Positions 26,304 to 35,701 of a stretch of DNA of 49,905 nt are shown piece after piece (position 1 is the first letter of the stretch; the number at the start of each line of letters is the position of its first letter). The DNA comes from a bacterium 1xD8-48 (GTDB lineage: Bacteria; Bacillota; Clostridia; Lachnospirales; Lachnospiraceae): contig QZDS01000034.1 of NCBI GenBank assembly GCA_009917455.1, forward strand, positions 1 through 49,905, written 5' to 3'. The notes beneath the pieces were generated by a model. It worked only from the letters and a program-made list of their open reading frames with translations, was not told the origin of the DNA and did no database searches. The position numbers and the translations under genes were made by a program.

Positions 26304-27638
26304 ATGGAAAAGGAAAACAGAAATGCTTTATTTGAAACCACTCCCGTACCCAAAGCCTTTTTGACACTTGCACTGCCGGTTGTGATGTCAAAGATTATCA
26401 GTATGATTTATAACATGGTGGATATTTACTTTATCGGCCGCACCGGAAACGCCAATCTCGTGGCAGGCGTTTCCATCTGTGCCCCCGTCTTTTTACTGAT
26501 GGTGTCTCTTGGCGACCTGTTCGGCCTTGGCGGCAGCAGTGTGATGAGCCGCCTGTTCGGTCAGAAAAAGGACGAAGATGGAAAGAGGGTCAGCAGTTTT
26601 ACCTTTTACAGCGCCATTGCAACCGGTGTTTTAATCACTGTGATTATGTTGATTTTCCAAACTCCCATTCTTCATATGCTGGGCGCGGAGGGCGAGGTTT
26701 TGTCCTATGCCGCCGAATACTATATCTGGATTGCGTTGGGAGCGCCTTTTATCATCCTGACCCTGATTCCCACCAACCAGCTCCGCACCGAGGGACTTGC
26801 CAATATCGCCATGATTGGAAGTATTGTGGGCAGTGTTGTCAATATGGTTCTGGACCCTGTGTTTATTTTCGGGCTTGGAATGGGAGCCGGAGGAGCCGCA
26901 ATCGCCACTGTGCTTGGCAATATCGTTACCGATATCATCTTTGTGGTCTGCATCAGGAAAAAGAGCCAAAAGCTGACCGTTGACATTAAGATGGCGAAGG
27001 TTGACCTTGCCATTGTCGGAGCCGTGTTTGCCATCGGTCTTCCCTCCAGCCTGAACAACCTGATGAACAGCTTTGGAACCGCCCTGTTAAACCGGGGTCT
27101 GGCTTCCTACGGCGCCGACAAGGTGGCAGCCATGGGCATTGCCAGCAAGGTGAATATGATGGTGGCAATGATTATGATTGCCTTTGCTTTCGGGGCGCAG
27201 GCGCTTATCGGATACAATTACGGCGCCGGAAACAGAGCCCGGCTGCGGGAAATTCTGAAATTTGACCTGCTGGTACAGATGCTAATCGCCATTGCGGGCG
27301 GAGCCCTTCTCATGATATTTGCGCCCTCTATGATTCGTCTGTTTATGAATGACGCCGTAATTGTGGAGGCGGGTACGCTGATTCTGCGCAGAATGCTTTT
27401 AGGGCTCCCTTTTACAGGAATCTTCCTCGTGTGCAGCACCCTGTTTATGAGCGCGGGAAAATCCCTCCCCACTCTGATAATGTCCCTGAGTCGGCAGGGA
27501 ATTGTCTTTGCCGCTGCCTTGTTTATCCTGTCCCGGACGCTGGGATATACGGGCGTTATCACCGCACAGCCGGTGGCGGATATGCTGTCTGCGCTTTTGG
27601 CGGTTGCGCTGCTTAAGGTGAGTAAGATTGAGATTTGA
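26304..27638 (+). CDS. MATE-family multidrug efflux transporter
   Basis: A 444-residue inner-membrane protein with about 12 helices in two homologous halves, of the DinF/NorM superfamily (MATE). It starts PKAFLTLALPVVMSKIISMIYNMVD. The conserved GLGGSSVMSRLFG and the second-half FGAQALIGYNYGAGN motifs are visible. It would expel cationic drugs or metabolites by Na+ or H+ antiport. It is the only plus-strand gene in this part and is driven from the promoter with the CRP-like site, so the neighbouring regulator likely controls it. Confidence 0.92.
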   Translation: MEKENRNALFETTPVPKAFLTLALPVVMSKIISMIYNMVDIYFIGRTGNANLVAGVSICAPVFLLMVSLGDLFGLGGSSVMSRLFGQKKDEDGKRVSSFTFYSAIATGVLITVIMLIFQTPILHMLGAEGEVLSYAAEYYIWIALGAPFIILTLIPTNQLRTEGLANIAMIGSIVGSVVNMVLDPVFIFGLGMGAGGAAIATVLGNIVTDIIFVVCIRKKSQKLTVDIKMAKVDLAIVGAVFAIGLPSSLNNLMNSFGTALLNRGLASYGADKVAAMGIASKVNMMVAMIMIAFAFGAQALIGYNYGAGNRARLREILKFDLLVQMLIAIAGGALLMIFAPSMIRLFMNDAVIVEAGTLILRRMLLGLPFTGIFLVCSTLFMSAGKSLPTLIMSLSRQGIVFAAALFILSRTLGYTGVITAQPVADMLSALLAVALLKVSKIEI

Positions 27639-27678
27639 TAACGGCTGATTTTATTTGTTTTGCAGCGGAAGCACTTCC

Positions 27679-28746
27679 CTACACTGCCGTAATACTCACC
27701 GCATGCATGTAGGCGTCGTCTCCTCTTGCACAGCTTACGCTGAGCTTCTTGCCGCTGACTAAAATCTTACAGCCGGCAACGCTGCCCAACTTGTCCAGTT
27801 TCAGCTCCATCTGCCCTTGCTTTGTATCCAGATACAGGATATTTTCCGTTGACTTCTCTCCCACGGTCCCCGTCACCGTCGAGGTGGATGAGGTGTCAAC
27901 GTTTACCGGGAATACGGCTTCCCTGGGCGCCACGATACTTGCGGCATGCATGTAGCCGTCGCCGCCGTTATACACCGCAACGTTAATATTTCTGTCCGGC
28001 ATAATTACCATGCCGTATCTGGAATCCGTGTTGGCGTCGATTACAATTTCCATCTCGCCTCCTCTGGTGTCCAGAAAAAGCCTGTCCTCTCTTGTCTTGC
28101 CGGATACCGTGCCCGTCACTGCCGTGGTCTGTGCGGTAACCGCTCCCGCCGGAGCCGGAGTAAGAGACAGGTTCACCGCGCCTTGCGCGCCAGCGCTTAT
28201 CCCGTCCGAAATACTGATAGCATGCATGTAAGCGTCGGAGCCGCGGGCGCACACAATGGTATAGGTCTTGTCCTCCACAATGACGGAACAGCCGCTCATG
28301 TTCGTGGAAGCGTCCAGCTTGATTTCCATATCGCCCTGCGGCGTCTTTACAAACAGGATATCCCCCTGCCCCTTTTTCGTAATCGTACCGGTTACCGTCG
28401 AGGCGTTGGAAGAATCCACCGCCGCTACGGGCTTCTTTTCTCCGGCAGTAATCTTCACGGCGTGAAGATATTCGTCGGAGCCGTGGGAGACGGAAACGCT
28501 GATGGATTCCCCCGGAAGCAGCACCTTGCAGGCGCTGGCGTCGGTTCCGCTGTCTATCTTGATTTCCATATTTCCTTCCTTTGTGGAAAGGAGTAAAAGC
28601 TCGGCGGTTGTACCGGAGCGCACCGTCCCTGATACCGTTGCAATCACCTCCGCCGCCTGTACCCGAACGCCCGAAAACGGAGCAAGCGTCACACCTGCGA
28701 TGAGGCAGGCTGTTATCCATCCTTTCGCCAACTTGTTTTTCCTCAT
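27679..28746 (-). CDS. Secreted protein of four tandem beta-rich repeats, function unknown
   Basis: A 355-residue exported protein. The signal peptide (MRKNKLAKGW, hydrophobic core, VQA-A cleavage near 31) is followed by four repeats of about 63 residues, starting near 37, 116, 207 and 290. Each has TVTGTV, a strand such as ILFVKTPQG, then MEIKLD, a Cys or Gly-containing CKILV strand, and a CARGSDAYMHAVSI end. Linkers are Ser/Thr/Ala-rich. The repeats look like small OB- or SH3-type barrels. No known family was recognised and no anchor is visible. The gene converges on the MATE gene, 40 bases away. Confidence 0.75.
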   Translation of the reverse strand: MRKNKLAKGWITACLIAGVTLAPFSGVRVQAAEVIATVSGTVRSGTTAELLLLSTKEGNMEIKIDSGTDASACKVLLPGESISVSVSHGSDEYLHAVKITAGEKKPVAAVDSSNASTVTGTITKKGQGDILFVKTPQGDMEIKLDASTNMSGCSVIVEDKTYTIVCARGSDAYMHAISISDGISAGAQGAVNLSLTPAPAGAVTAQTTAVTGTVSGKTREDRLFLDTRGGEMEIVIDANTDSRYGMVIMPDRNINVAVYNGGDGYMHAASIVAPREAVFPVNVDTSSTSTVTGTVGEKSTENILYLDTKQGQMELKLDKLGSVAGCKILVSGKKLSVSCARGDDAYMHAVSITAV

Positions 28747-28861
28747 TTCTGTACCTCCATTACCCTGTTACTCTTTGCTCTTTTATGTCTGTTTATCATA
28801 CAATATCCGTCATAAAAGCGCAATACAGAGGGCAAATCTTAAATACAAATTTAATATAATA

Positions 28862-30709
28862 TTAGGAAATTGATTTTCTTTTCAGATAATAAAATCCATA
28901 AGCCGGTATACTTACATCCACAGCCTTCAGCTCTGCGCCTGAGATCAAATCCTCATATATGCCGTCATCTTCCTTAATCCATGCCGTCTTATCAAATTCG
29001 CTGAAATTAAAGATACCGATGATTTTATCGCCTTCAAAATATCTTCCGATACATAAAATGGAAGCGTCCCAGGTTTCAATCGTCCAGGCGTCCGCCTCCG
29101 CCACAAACGCCTTTTCCGCTTTCCTGATTTGCTCAAGTCTGTCGAGCCTTCCGAAAATTTTTCCTTCCACTGTGTCCTTGTCAGAAATCCTTCCGGCCTT
29201 TTTCCAGTCCATTGCTCCCCGATGGATGTAACGGGAATCCGCCGCCTTATTGGGGTCATCCTTATAGCTGTAATCGTTAAGCTGTCCGATTTCATCTCCG
29301 CTGTAAAGCACCGGAATGCCGGAAAGCATAAACATGTAGGCATGGAGCATCACATCAAGCCGGACAGCCTTCTCCTCTGCCTGTGCATCCTGCTCCGAAA
29401 CCGCCTTTTCCACGCCGCACATGGAGGCTGTAGTGCCGCAGAATCTGGCGTCTCCGGTGACAGGGTCTGCATTGTAAAGCTCGCCCCGGCTGTTGCTGTC
29501 CCCGGCATAGCCCTGGAAATAATCGTTTAAATACTGCTTGTGGGAGCGCTCTCCCATTCCCTCCAGCCACAAGGTCCCATAATCAAGCCCCCAGCCGATA
29601 TCGTCGTGGCAGCGCAGGTAATTTAAAAACAGATAATCCTTCGGCAGGGCATTTACAATATCCAACTGCTTTTTGAGAAGCTTCACATCCCTTGTGGCTA
29701 CCGTGTGCCATGTGGTTGCCATGGTGGTCACATTGTAAAGCATATGGCACTCGGGCTTTTCCACCGTGCCGAAATAAGGAACCACTTTTTCCGGCTCCAT
29801 CACCACCTCGCCGAGAAGCAGGACGCCGGGGCAGACAATCTCGCCAATCATGCGCATCATGCGCACTATGGTATGTACCTGAGGCAGGTTGCGGCACTGG
29901 GTTCCCAGCTCCTTCCATATGTAGGGGACCGCGTCGATGCGGATAATATCAATTCCCTTATTTGCAAGATACAGGAAATTGTACATCATTTCATTAAAAA
30001 CTCTGGGGTTTTTATAATTCAAATCCCACTGATAGGGGTAAAAGCTGGTCATCACAAAATGTCCCGCATCGGGAAGCCATGTAAAATTGCCCGGTGCCGT
30101 GGTGGGAAACACCTGGGGCACTGTAGCCTCATATTGTGACGGGATTTCCCTGTCCGCAAAGAAAAAATAACGGCTCATATATTCCCCGTCCCCCTGGCGG
30201 GCCTTTTTTGCCCACTCATGATCCTGGGAGGTGTGGTTCATCACAAAATCCATGCAGACGTTAATACCCTTCTCATGGCAGGCGGCCGTGAGGCTTTCCA
30301 AATCCTCCATGGTTCCCAGCTTTTCCTGCACCTTCCTGAAATCCGCCACCGCATACCCGCCGTCGGAGCGTTCCGGGACAGTGTCAAGAAAAGGCATGAG
30401 ATGAATATAATTCACGTTACACTTTTCCAGGTAATCCAGCTTTCCCTCCACGCCCTTCATGTTGCCGGCAAAATTGTCGATGTAAAACATCATGCCAAGC
30501 ATATCGTTCTGCTTATACCAGTCCGCTGCCGCTTCCCGTTTGTCGTCCAAAAGCCTTAACGCCTTATCCCTCTCATCGGAAAAGCTTTTCAGATGTTCGC
30601 ACAGCTCCGCAAACATGGAGTCGTTATCATACAGCTCCATATAAAGCCAGCGCAGCTCGTCATGGTGCCTTTGCAGCCGTCTTTGAAAAGAATTCTTCAT
30701 CTTTTTCAT
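28862..30709 (-). CDS. GH13 amylosucrase-like enzyme
   Basis: A protein of about 615 residues of the GH13_4 (amylosucrase/sucrose hydrolase) type. An N-terminal helical region (WLYMELYDNDSMFAELC) typical of that subfamily precedes the barrel. Catalytic motifs are DFVMNHTS, the nucleophile in IRIDAVPY (Asp about 258), the acid/base in LLGEVVMEP (Glu about 299), and LRCHDDIGW (Asp about 367). It would transfer or hydrolyse the glucosyl unit of sucrose in the cytoplasm; there is no signal peptide. The start is uncertain between 30709 and 30700, because GAGGAG is close to the first. It has its own spacer upstream. Confidence 0.88.
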   Translation of the reverse strand: MKKMKNSFQRRLQRHHDELRWLYMELYDNDSMFAELCEHLKSFSDERDKALRLLDDKREAAADWYKQNDMLGMMFYIDNFAGNMKGVEGKLDYLEKCNVNYIHLMPFLDTVPERSDGGYAVADFRKVQEKLGTMEDLESLTAACHEKGINVCMDFVMNHTSQDHEWAKKARQGDGEYMSRYFFFADREIPSQYEATVPQVFPTTAPGNFTWLPDAGHFVMTSFYPYQWDLNYKNPRVFNEMMYNFLYLANKGIDIIRIDAVPYIWKELGTQCRNLPQVHTIVRMMRMIGEIVCPGVLLLGEVVMEPEKVVPYFGTVEKPECHMLYNVTTMATTWHTVATRDVKLLKKQLDIVNALPKDYLFLNYLRCHDDIGWGLDYGTLWLEGMGERSHKQYLNDYFQGYAGDSNSRGELYNADPVTGDARFCGTTASMCGVEKAVSEQDAQAEEKAVRLDVMLHAYMFMLSGIPVLYSGDEIGQLNDYSYKDDPNKAADSRYIHRGAMDWKKAGRISDKDTVEGKIFGRLDRLEQIRKAEKAFVAEADAWTIETWDASILCIGRYFEGDKIIGIFNFSEFDKTAWIKEDDGIYEDLISGAELKAVDVSIPAYGFYYLKRKSIS

Positions 30710-30771
30710 TTCTCCTCTTTTCCGCACTGTATTTTTCTGTGTACTATGATACAGCGCCTTTTTTAATCAGT

Positions 30772-31659
30772 TTATATCTCCACTTCCATCCCGTCAAAGG
30801 CAGCAAGAATGCCGTATTTTTCCGCCTCCAGGCGGATACCCTCATATCCTTGCCCGCAGTTGTGGGAAAAGTGATTGGCGACGATTACGGTTTTTCCGTC
30901 AATCATATTTTCCCTGCGCATGCGCTCGATGACCTCCCTGTTTGTCCAAAGGCTCATATGACCGTCACGCCACTCCATATAGTCGCCCGGACAGGAGGGA
31001 ATAAGTCCTGCGCCTTCTCCGCTCATCCGGTGCCTGCCGCCTGGCCCGCCGGTGCAGTCAAGGGAAATCAAATCGTAACGTCCCTGACCGGCAAGGGTCT
31101 CCCACGTATTCTCGGGAAAGATACCGGTGTCATGGGCATAAAGAATTCGTTTTCCCTCATGAAAAATGGAATATATCACCGGGGAGGTTTCCGCATTGTG
31201 GTTTGCCCATAATGGAAGAACCTCATACCGCCCGCCGTCGCCCGCCAGAAATTTCTTTCCCGGCTCCACAAGGGTAACGTCCGACGCGTCACCCATTTCA
31301 GGGGCGTCCGTCATACACCGCAGCTTTTCATATCCGTCCTGTGCCGCATAAAAATGCAGCGGACGGTGCTTTCCTGTAAAACCGGCTCCTGCCATCTCCA
31401 CATCCGAAGGATAAAGATGGTCGCCGTGGCTGTGGGTAATCAGACAGTGGCCAATCTTCGTCCAGTCCATCTCATACTGAATGGAATGCCACACCGTGTC
31501 TGGCGGAAAGTCCAGCAAAAGTTCGTCATTGATAATGGCCTGGGAGCGGGAACGGATATAACGTCCTTTCTTTTCCTTTGCCTCCTGACAGACATTACAT
31601 GTGCAAAAAAGAGACGGCACCCCCTCAAAAGCCGCTGTGCCCAGATATTTTATTTTCAT
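30772..31659 (-). CDS. PhnP-like MBL-fold phosphodiesterase/hydrolase
   Basis: A 295-residue MBL-fold hydrolase of the PhnP type. A structural zinc-type cysteine motif near the start (FCTCNVCQEAKEKKGRYIRS) is followed by the di-metal motif THSHGDH near 93-99, ANHNAE, LYAHDTG, LDCTGG and a C-terminal VANHFSHN. PhnP cleaves 1,2-cyclic phosphoribosyl phosphates, but no phn genes are present here, so another cyclic or ester substrate is likely. It diverges from the XRE regulator and has a TATAAT element about 35 bases upstream. Confidence 0.85.
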   Translation of the reverse strand: MKIKYLGTAAFEGVPSLFCTCNVCQEAKEKKGRYIRSRSQAIINDELLLDFPPDTVWHSIQYEMDWTKIGHCLITHSHGDHLYPSDVEMAGAGFTGKHRPLHFYAAQDGYEKLRCMTDAPEMGDASDVTLVEPGKKFLAGDGGRYEVLPLWANHNAETSPVIYSIFHEGKRILYAHDTGIFPENTWETLAGQGRYDLISLDCTGGPGGRHRMSGEGAGLIPSCPGDYMEWRDGHMSLWTNREVIERMRRENMIDGKTVIVANHFSHNCGQGYEGIRLEAEKYGILAAFDGMEVEI

Positions 31660-31748
31660 TGTGTTCTACCTCGTTTCCTCTCTTTGTTTCTCATTATAGC
31701 ACGGTTTTATCTGTCATGGCGAGAAAATTCGTTTCCCTGCAAGGCCTG

Positions 31749-31773
31749 AAAAGTTTCCTGTCAGGAAACTTTT
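31749..31773. promoter_or_regulatory. Perfect palindrome in the PhnP-like/XRE divergent region
   Basis: AAAAGTTTCCTG and CAGGAAACTTTT mirror each other around one T. No gene ends here on either strand, so an operator for the neighbouring XRE regulator is more likely than a terminator. It lies about 25 bases upstream of the -35 of the XRE promoter. Confidence 0.6.
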
Positions 31774-31798
31774 TTAACTAAACTTTCATTCCCGTCCA

Positions 31799-31827
31799 TT
31801 GTATTTTTCCGCTCCTTCTCCCATACT
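31799..31827 (+). promoter_or_regulatory. Promoter of the XRE-ABC operon
   Basis: TTGTAT (31799-31804) and CATACT (31822-31827) are 17 bases apart, 19 bases before the start codon. This is a plausible sigma-A promoter of moderate strength with a very short leader. Confidence 0.5.
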
Positions 31828-31845
31828 AAGGATGAGGTGAAGGAA

Positions 31846-32949
31846 ATGAAAGAAATCAATATCGGACGTATTTTAATGCAGAACCGACATAAAAAAGGAA
31901 TCACACAGGATGAACTGGCGGAATATATCGGGGTGTCGAAAGCCTCTGTCTCTAAATGGGAAACAGCCGCAACCTACCCTGACATCACTCTTCTTCCACG
32001 GCTGGCAGCCTTTTTTAATATCAGCATCGACGAGCTGATGGGGTATGAGCCCCAGATGGACAGGGACGATATCCGAAGGCTGTACCGGAGGCTGACCCGG
32101 GATTTTGGGGAAAAGCCCTTTGAGGAGGTAATGAAGGACTGCCGGGATATTGCCGGAAAATATTGTTCCTGCGCCCCCCTTTTGTTCCAAATCGGCTCTT
32201 TATTTGTAAACCACTGTATGCTCGCGGAATCGCCGGAAAGGACAAAAGCCGTTCTTAAAGAGGCAATACAGCTCTTTTGCCGGGTACGTGAAATCAGCGA
32301 GGATACGGAACTTGACGCGCAGGCAGTCTGTATGGAGGCCCTCTGCCTGCTGCAGCTTGGCATGCCGGAGGAGGTCTTTGCGCTTTTAGAACCTCTGGAG
32401 GGTGTCCGCATGAATCCCGAGCCCTTACTTGCTTCCGCTTTTCAGATGACCGGAAATGTCACGGAGGCAAAGCGGATTCTACAGGCCGGAATTTACAGCT
32501 CCCTTCTTGCGCTTTTAAATCTTTTGTCCTCCTATATGACATGCTGCGCGGACGCTCCTCTGATGTATGAAGAAACCTGCCGCCGGCTGATGGGTATTGC
32601 GGAGGTCTTTGATTTGAAAAATCTGCATCCCGGAATGTTTTTGACCCTGGAACTTTCCGCAGCTCAGGGATTTTGCGCCCTGAATGAGAAAGCCCGTGCG
32701 CTGGAGCTTCTTGAGGATTATACAGAGCTGGTATTGTCGGATAAAAATCCCTTTACGCTCCATGGAGATTCCTGGTTTACCCTTCTGGACGAATGGCTGG
32801 AACGCTGTCTGCCTCTGGGCAGCTCTCTGCCTCGAAGCGAAGCGGTTATCCGCAAAAGCATGGGGGAAGCCGTTTTTAACAACGCCGCTTTTGAATCGCT
32901 GAAAGGGGAGCCGCGCTTTGAGAGGCTTGCGCACCGCCTCAAATTTTAA
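31846..32949 (+). CDS. XRE-family regulator with large C-terminal helical domain
   Basis: A 367-residue protein. Residues about 5-65 form a Cro/CI-type helix-turn-helix (ILMQNRHKKGITQDELAEYIGVSKASVSKWETA, ending ISIDELMG). The other 300 residues are helical and TPR-like, and could sense a ligand or partner. It is first in an operon with an ABC exporter, so it probably controls that exporter. The ATG at 31846 follows AAGGA; a GTG three codons upstream is the alternative. The palindrome at 31749 is its likely binding site. Confidence 0.85.
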   Translation: MKEINIGRILMQNRHKKGITQDELAEYIGVSKASVSKWETAATYPDITLLPRLAAFFNISIDELMGYEPQMDRDDIRRLYRRLTRDFGEKPFEEVMKDCRDIAGKYCSCAPLLFQIGSLFVNHCMLAESPERTKAVLKEAIQLFCRVREISEDTELDAQAVCMEALCLLQLGMPEEVFALLEPLEGVRMNPEPLLASAFQMTGNVTEAKRILQAGIYSSLLALLNLLSSYMTCCADAPLMYEETCRRLMGIAEVFDLKNLHPGMFLTLELSAAQGFCALNEKARALELLEDYTELVLSDKNPFTLHGDSWFTLLDEWLERCLPLGSSLPRSEAVIRKSMGEAVFNNAAFESLKGEPRFERLAHRLKF

Positions 32950-32976
32950 GACTGCAAATGTGTCAGGGAGAACTAT

Positions 32977-33909
32977 ATGAATGCAATCGAAATCAACAAT
33001 TTATCAAAAATATACGAGGGCGGCAAAAAAGCCCTGGACTGTGTCTCCATCACCCTGAATCAGGGAGAGGTTTTTGGATTCCTGGGACCCAACGGCGCCG
33101 GAAAAACCACTGCCGTCAAGCTGCTTAGCGGTATGCTGACTCCCACGGAAGGGAGCTGTGCGCTGTTTGGCGTCAATCCGGCTAAAGCGCCGGAGAAGGC
33201 CCACGCCATGTCCGGCGTAGTCACAGAACACGCCCAGATGTACGATAATCTGACGGGGATTCAAAATCTGGTTTTTTACGGCTCGGTTTTCGGCCTTGGA
33301 AGGTTGGAAAGCAAAGAACGGGGAATCAGGCTGCTGGAACAGCTGGAGCTGTCGGAGGCCGCAGACAAAAAACTCTCCGCTTATTCCACCGGTATGAGAC
33401 AGCGCCTTTCACTGGCAAGGGCTCTGATTCATGAACCGAAGATTCTGTTCCTTGACGAGCCCACCTCAGGGCTTGACCCGGAAAGCGCCCAGAATGTCCA
33501 CGCAATGATTCGCTCTCTGGCCAGGGAAAAGGGAATCACAGTTTTCCTCTGCACCCACCAGCTCCGCTACGCGCAGGAAATCTGTACCCGCTACGGCCTG
33601 CTTTCCAGCGGAAAGCTCCTTGCCGACGGAACTCTGGAGGAGCTGCGCTCCCGGCTTTGTTCCGAAACCAGAGTAAGCCTGAAAGCCACAGATGTTCCTG
33701 GCGGACTGCCCCTTACCCGGACAGGAAATCAGGAATATGAGCTTGCGGTTTCGTCACAGGAAGAAATTCCGGCGCTTGTGCGGCGGATTGTGGAAGCCGG
33801 AGGAGATATTTATCATGTTTCATCCTCTCTGCCTTCCCTTGAGGATATCTACTTTGCACTTACCGCCGCAGGCAGCGGCAGCCGCCAGACGTTTACAGGC
33901 AGCCGCTGA
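32977..33909 (+). CDS. ABC transporter ATP-binding protein (exporter type)
   Basis: A 310-residue ATPase. The Walker A motif GPNGAGKTT is at 37-45, the signature is YSTGMRQRLSLARAL, Walker B is ILFLDEPTSGLDPE, and the switch His is in CTHQLRYA. The C-terminal 80 residues are the variable domain common in drug and bacteriocin-immunity exporters. It lies 27 bases after the XRE gene and pairs with the following permease. Confidence 0.92.
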   Translation: MNAIEINNLSKIYEGGKKALDCVSITLNQGEVFGFLGPNGAGKTTAVKLLSGMLTPTEGSCALFGVNPAKAPEKAHAMSGVVTEHAQMYDNLTGIQNLVFYGSVFGLGRLESKERGIRLLEQLELSEAADKKLSAYSTGMRQRLSLARALIHEPKILFLDEPTSGLDPESAQNVHAMIRSLAREKGITVFLCTHQLRYAQEICTRYGLLSSGKLLADGTLEELRSRLCSETRVSLKATDVPGGLPLTRTGNQEYELAVSSQEEIPALVRRIVEAGGDIYHVSSSLPSLEDIYFALTAAGSGSRQTFTGSR

Positions 33910-33949
33910 ATGTATCAGACAGACAAAACCAAAAAAAGAAAGGGGAAAA

Positions 33950-34738
33950 ATGAAACAGGAAATGATTGCAATTATCAAAAAAGATTTACAGAGCATTATC
34001 AGCAACAGACGCATGTTCTTTGTGCTGCTGGTAGTTCCCATCGTACTGACGGTCTTTATGCCCACCGTTTTTGTAGTGACCATCCGCTTTGCGCCCGAGG
34101 AGGGCCGGGAATTTGCAAAAATACTGGAAATGCTGCCCATGGCGGAGCAGACCCTGGCCGGCAATCTGGCCTTTCTCGGACTTCTGCTGAACTACGTTCT
34201 GCCAGTGTTCTTTTTAATCATCCCGATTATGGCCGCCACCGTCATGGCCGCCAGCTCCTTTGTGGGAGAGCGGGAAAAACGCACGCTGGAAACGCTGCTC
34301 TACTGCCCGCTTTCCCTGAAACAGATATTCCGTTCCAAGGTACTGGCATCCTTTCTGCTGAGCATGTTCGTATCCTTTTCCTCTTTTCTGGTCATGCTGA
34401 CCGTACTGGAAACGGAAATATACTTTTTGGAAGGGACTTTTCTTTTCCCGGACGCCAAATGGCTGCTGATTATGCTGCTGGTTTCTCCGGCGGTCTCGCT
34501 GATTGCCATTATCCTGATTGTCCGCACCTCGGCCAGAGCCCAGAGCATCGAGGACGCGCAGCAGGGAGCCATTTTTCTCCTGCTTCCGGTTCTGCTTCTG
34601 GTTGCCGGACAGTTTACCGGAATCCTGCTGGTGAACGGCTGGATTTTGTTCGGACTCGGCGTCCTGTGCGCTCTGCTTGCCGCCCTTCTCTTTAAAAGAG
34701 CTATAGGGAATTTCCGATATGAGCTGCTGCTTAAGTAA
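33950..34738 (+). CDS. ABC-2-type permease
   Basis: A 262-residue membrane subunit with six helices and the CPLS-type motif (ETLLYCPLSLKQIFRSKVL) typical of ABC-2 exporters. It starts KQEMIAIIKKDLQSIISNRRMF. The start at 33950 follows AAGGGG; an open frame runs in from 33692, but that part overlaps the ATPase gene. With the ATPase it would export a drug, peptide or lipid. Confidence 0.88.
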   Translation: MKQEMIAIIKKDLQSIISNRRMFFVLLVVPIVLTVFMPTVFVVTIRFAPEEGREFAKILEMLPMAEQTLAGNLAFLGLLLNYVLPVFFLIIPIMAATVMAASSFVGEREKRTLETLLYCPLSLKQIFRSKVLASFLLSMFVSFSSFLVMLTVLETEIYFLEGTFLFPDAKWLLIMLLVSPAVSLIAIILIVRTSARAQSIEDAQQGAIFLLLPVLLLVAGQFTGILLVNGWILFGLGVLCALLAALLFKRAIGNFRYELLLK

Positions 34739-34744
34739 GCTCCC

Positions 34745-35701
34745 CTACACAATATCAAAAATACTCATCTGACCGTTTTTCCACGAGGTCTGCTCCGCCT
34801 CCTTTACAATATCCTCTGCCCGGAGATTACCGGTGAGCAGAGGGGAGGCCGGGTCGTGGTTTTTCCTGTTTTCAAGCACCGACTGCCTGTCATAATTGGC
34901 GTAGCAATACAGACAGCCGTGAGCGCAGGTGTTGTAGGCGCCGATGTCCGCTCCCAGCAGACAGTTACACTCGCCCCTTGCCCCTTTCTTCTTCGGCACA
35001 TCCAGCCTGCAGCCGATTGCCGCTTCCAGCACCTCTTTTGACATACAGCCTGCCGCATCCACATTTTTCGCCGTCTGCTCCCGGCAGGCGGCGATTAACC
35101 TTTCGCTTTCACAGCACAGATGAATCTGAAAGCCGCTTCCGGCGGCAATCCCGGCAAAGGCGTCAGTCAGATATGCCTGCTCGCTGAAAGAAACGCTGCG
35201 CGCTCCCGGAAAATTTCTTCTGGTCTTTTCGTATAAATCAATGAAGCTTACCACACACTGGCGGGAATGTCCCTTAAGCCGGCCGGCCATTTTTTCAAAC
35301 TGTCTGATATGGTAATCTGCGGAATATTTTTCCGTAAGAAAAACCGGGTCATAGCGCCAGCTTATGCGCTCCGGCCCCACCAGTTTTGACAGCCTGCAAA
35401 ACGCCTCCAGAATTTCCTCTTTATCCGGGACAAACGGTTCAATGTCCTTTCCGTAAGGCGTAATCGTCACAAACCAGAAAGTGTCAAAAGCCGAAAGCTC
35501 TGAAAGCCTGTCCAGCATGGGAAGAGGATTTTTGGTGCAGAACACCATAACGTCCACCACCTCCGGGCTCAGCAGATATTTCGTTACCCGCACCGGATTG
35601 TAGGGATTGCGCGCCAGTACATATCCTTCCTTTATCCGGTTAAAAAACCAGTCGCTGTAATACGCCGGGATGTCGGTTCTGCTGCCGGTGTTGAGTATCA
35701 T
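34745..35701 (-). CDS. DUF1848 (radical-SAM-like) protein
   Basis: A 318-residue DUF1848 protein. It starts MILNTGSRTDIPAYYSDWFFNR and has WFVTITPYG, ISWRYDPVF and a cysteine cluster (CNCLLGADIGAYNTCAHGC, then YCYANY) near residue 250-275. The spacing resembles an iron-sulfur or radical-SAM-type centre, but at the C-terminal side. The reaction is unknown. Its start overlaps the stop of the PadR gene by four bases (ATGA), so the regulator and this enzyme are translated together. Confidence 0.85.
   Translation of the reverse strand: MILNTGSRTDIPAYYSDWFFNRIKEGYVLARNPYNPVRVTKYLLSPEVVDVMVFCTKNPLPMLDRLSELSAFDTFWFVTITPYGKDIEPFVPDKEEILEAFCRLSKLVGPERISWRYDPVFLTEKYSADYHIRQFEKMAGRLKGHSRQCVVSFIDLYEKTRRNFPGARSVSFSEQAYLTDAFAGIAAGSGFQIHLCCESERLIAACREQTAKNVDAAGCMSKEVLEAAIGCRLDVPKKKGARGECNCLLGADIGAYNTCAHGCLYCYANYDRQSVLENRKNHDPASPLLTGNLRAEDIVKEAEQTSWKNGQMSIFDIV

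Noticed and set aside
26105..26353. N-terminal extension of the Crp/Fnr regulator
   Set aside because: It would cross the divergent promoter and the MATE start; the family starts near MEKIYDKTAV.
33692..33949. Possible N-terminal extension of the ABC-2 permease
   Set aside because: It overlaps the ATPase gene in another frame; the ATG at 33950 has a proper ribosome binding site and matches the family length.
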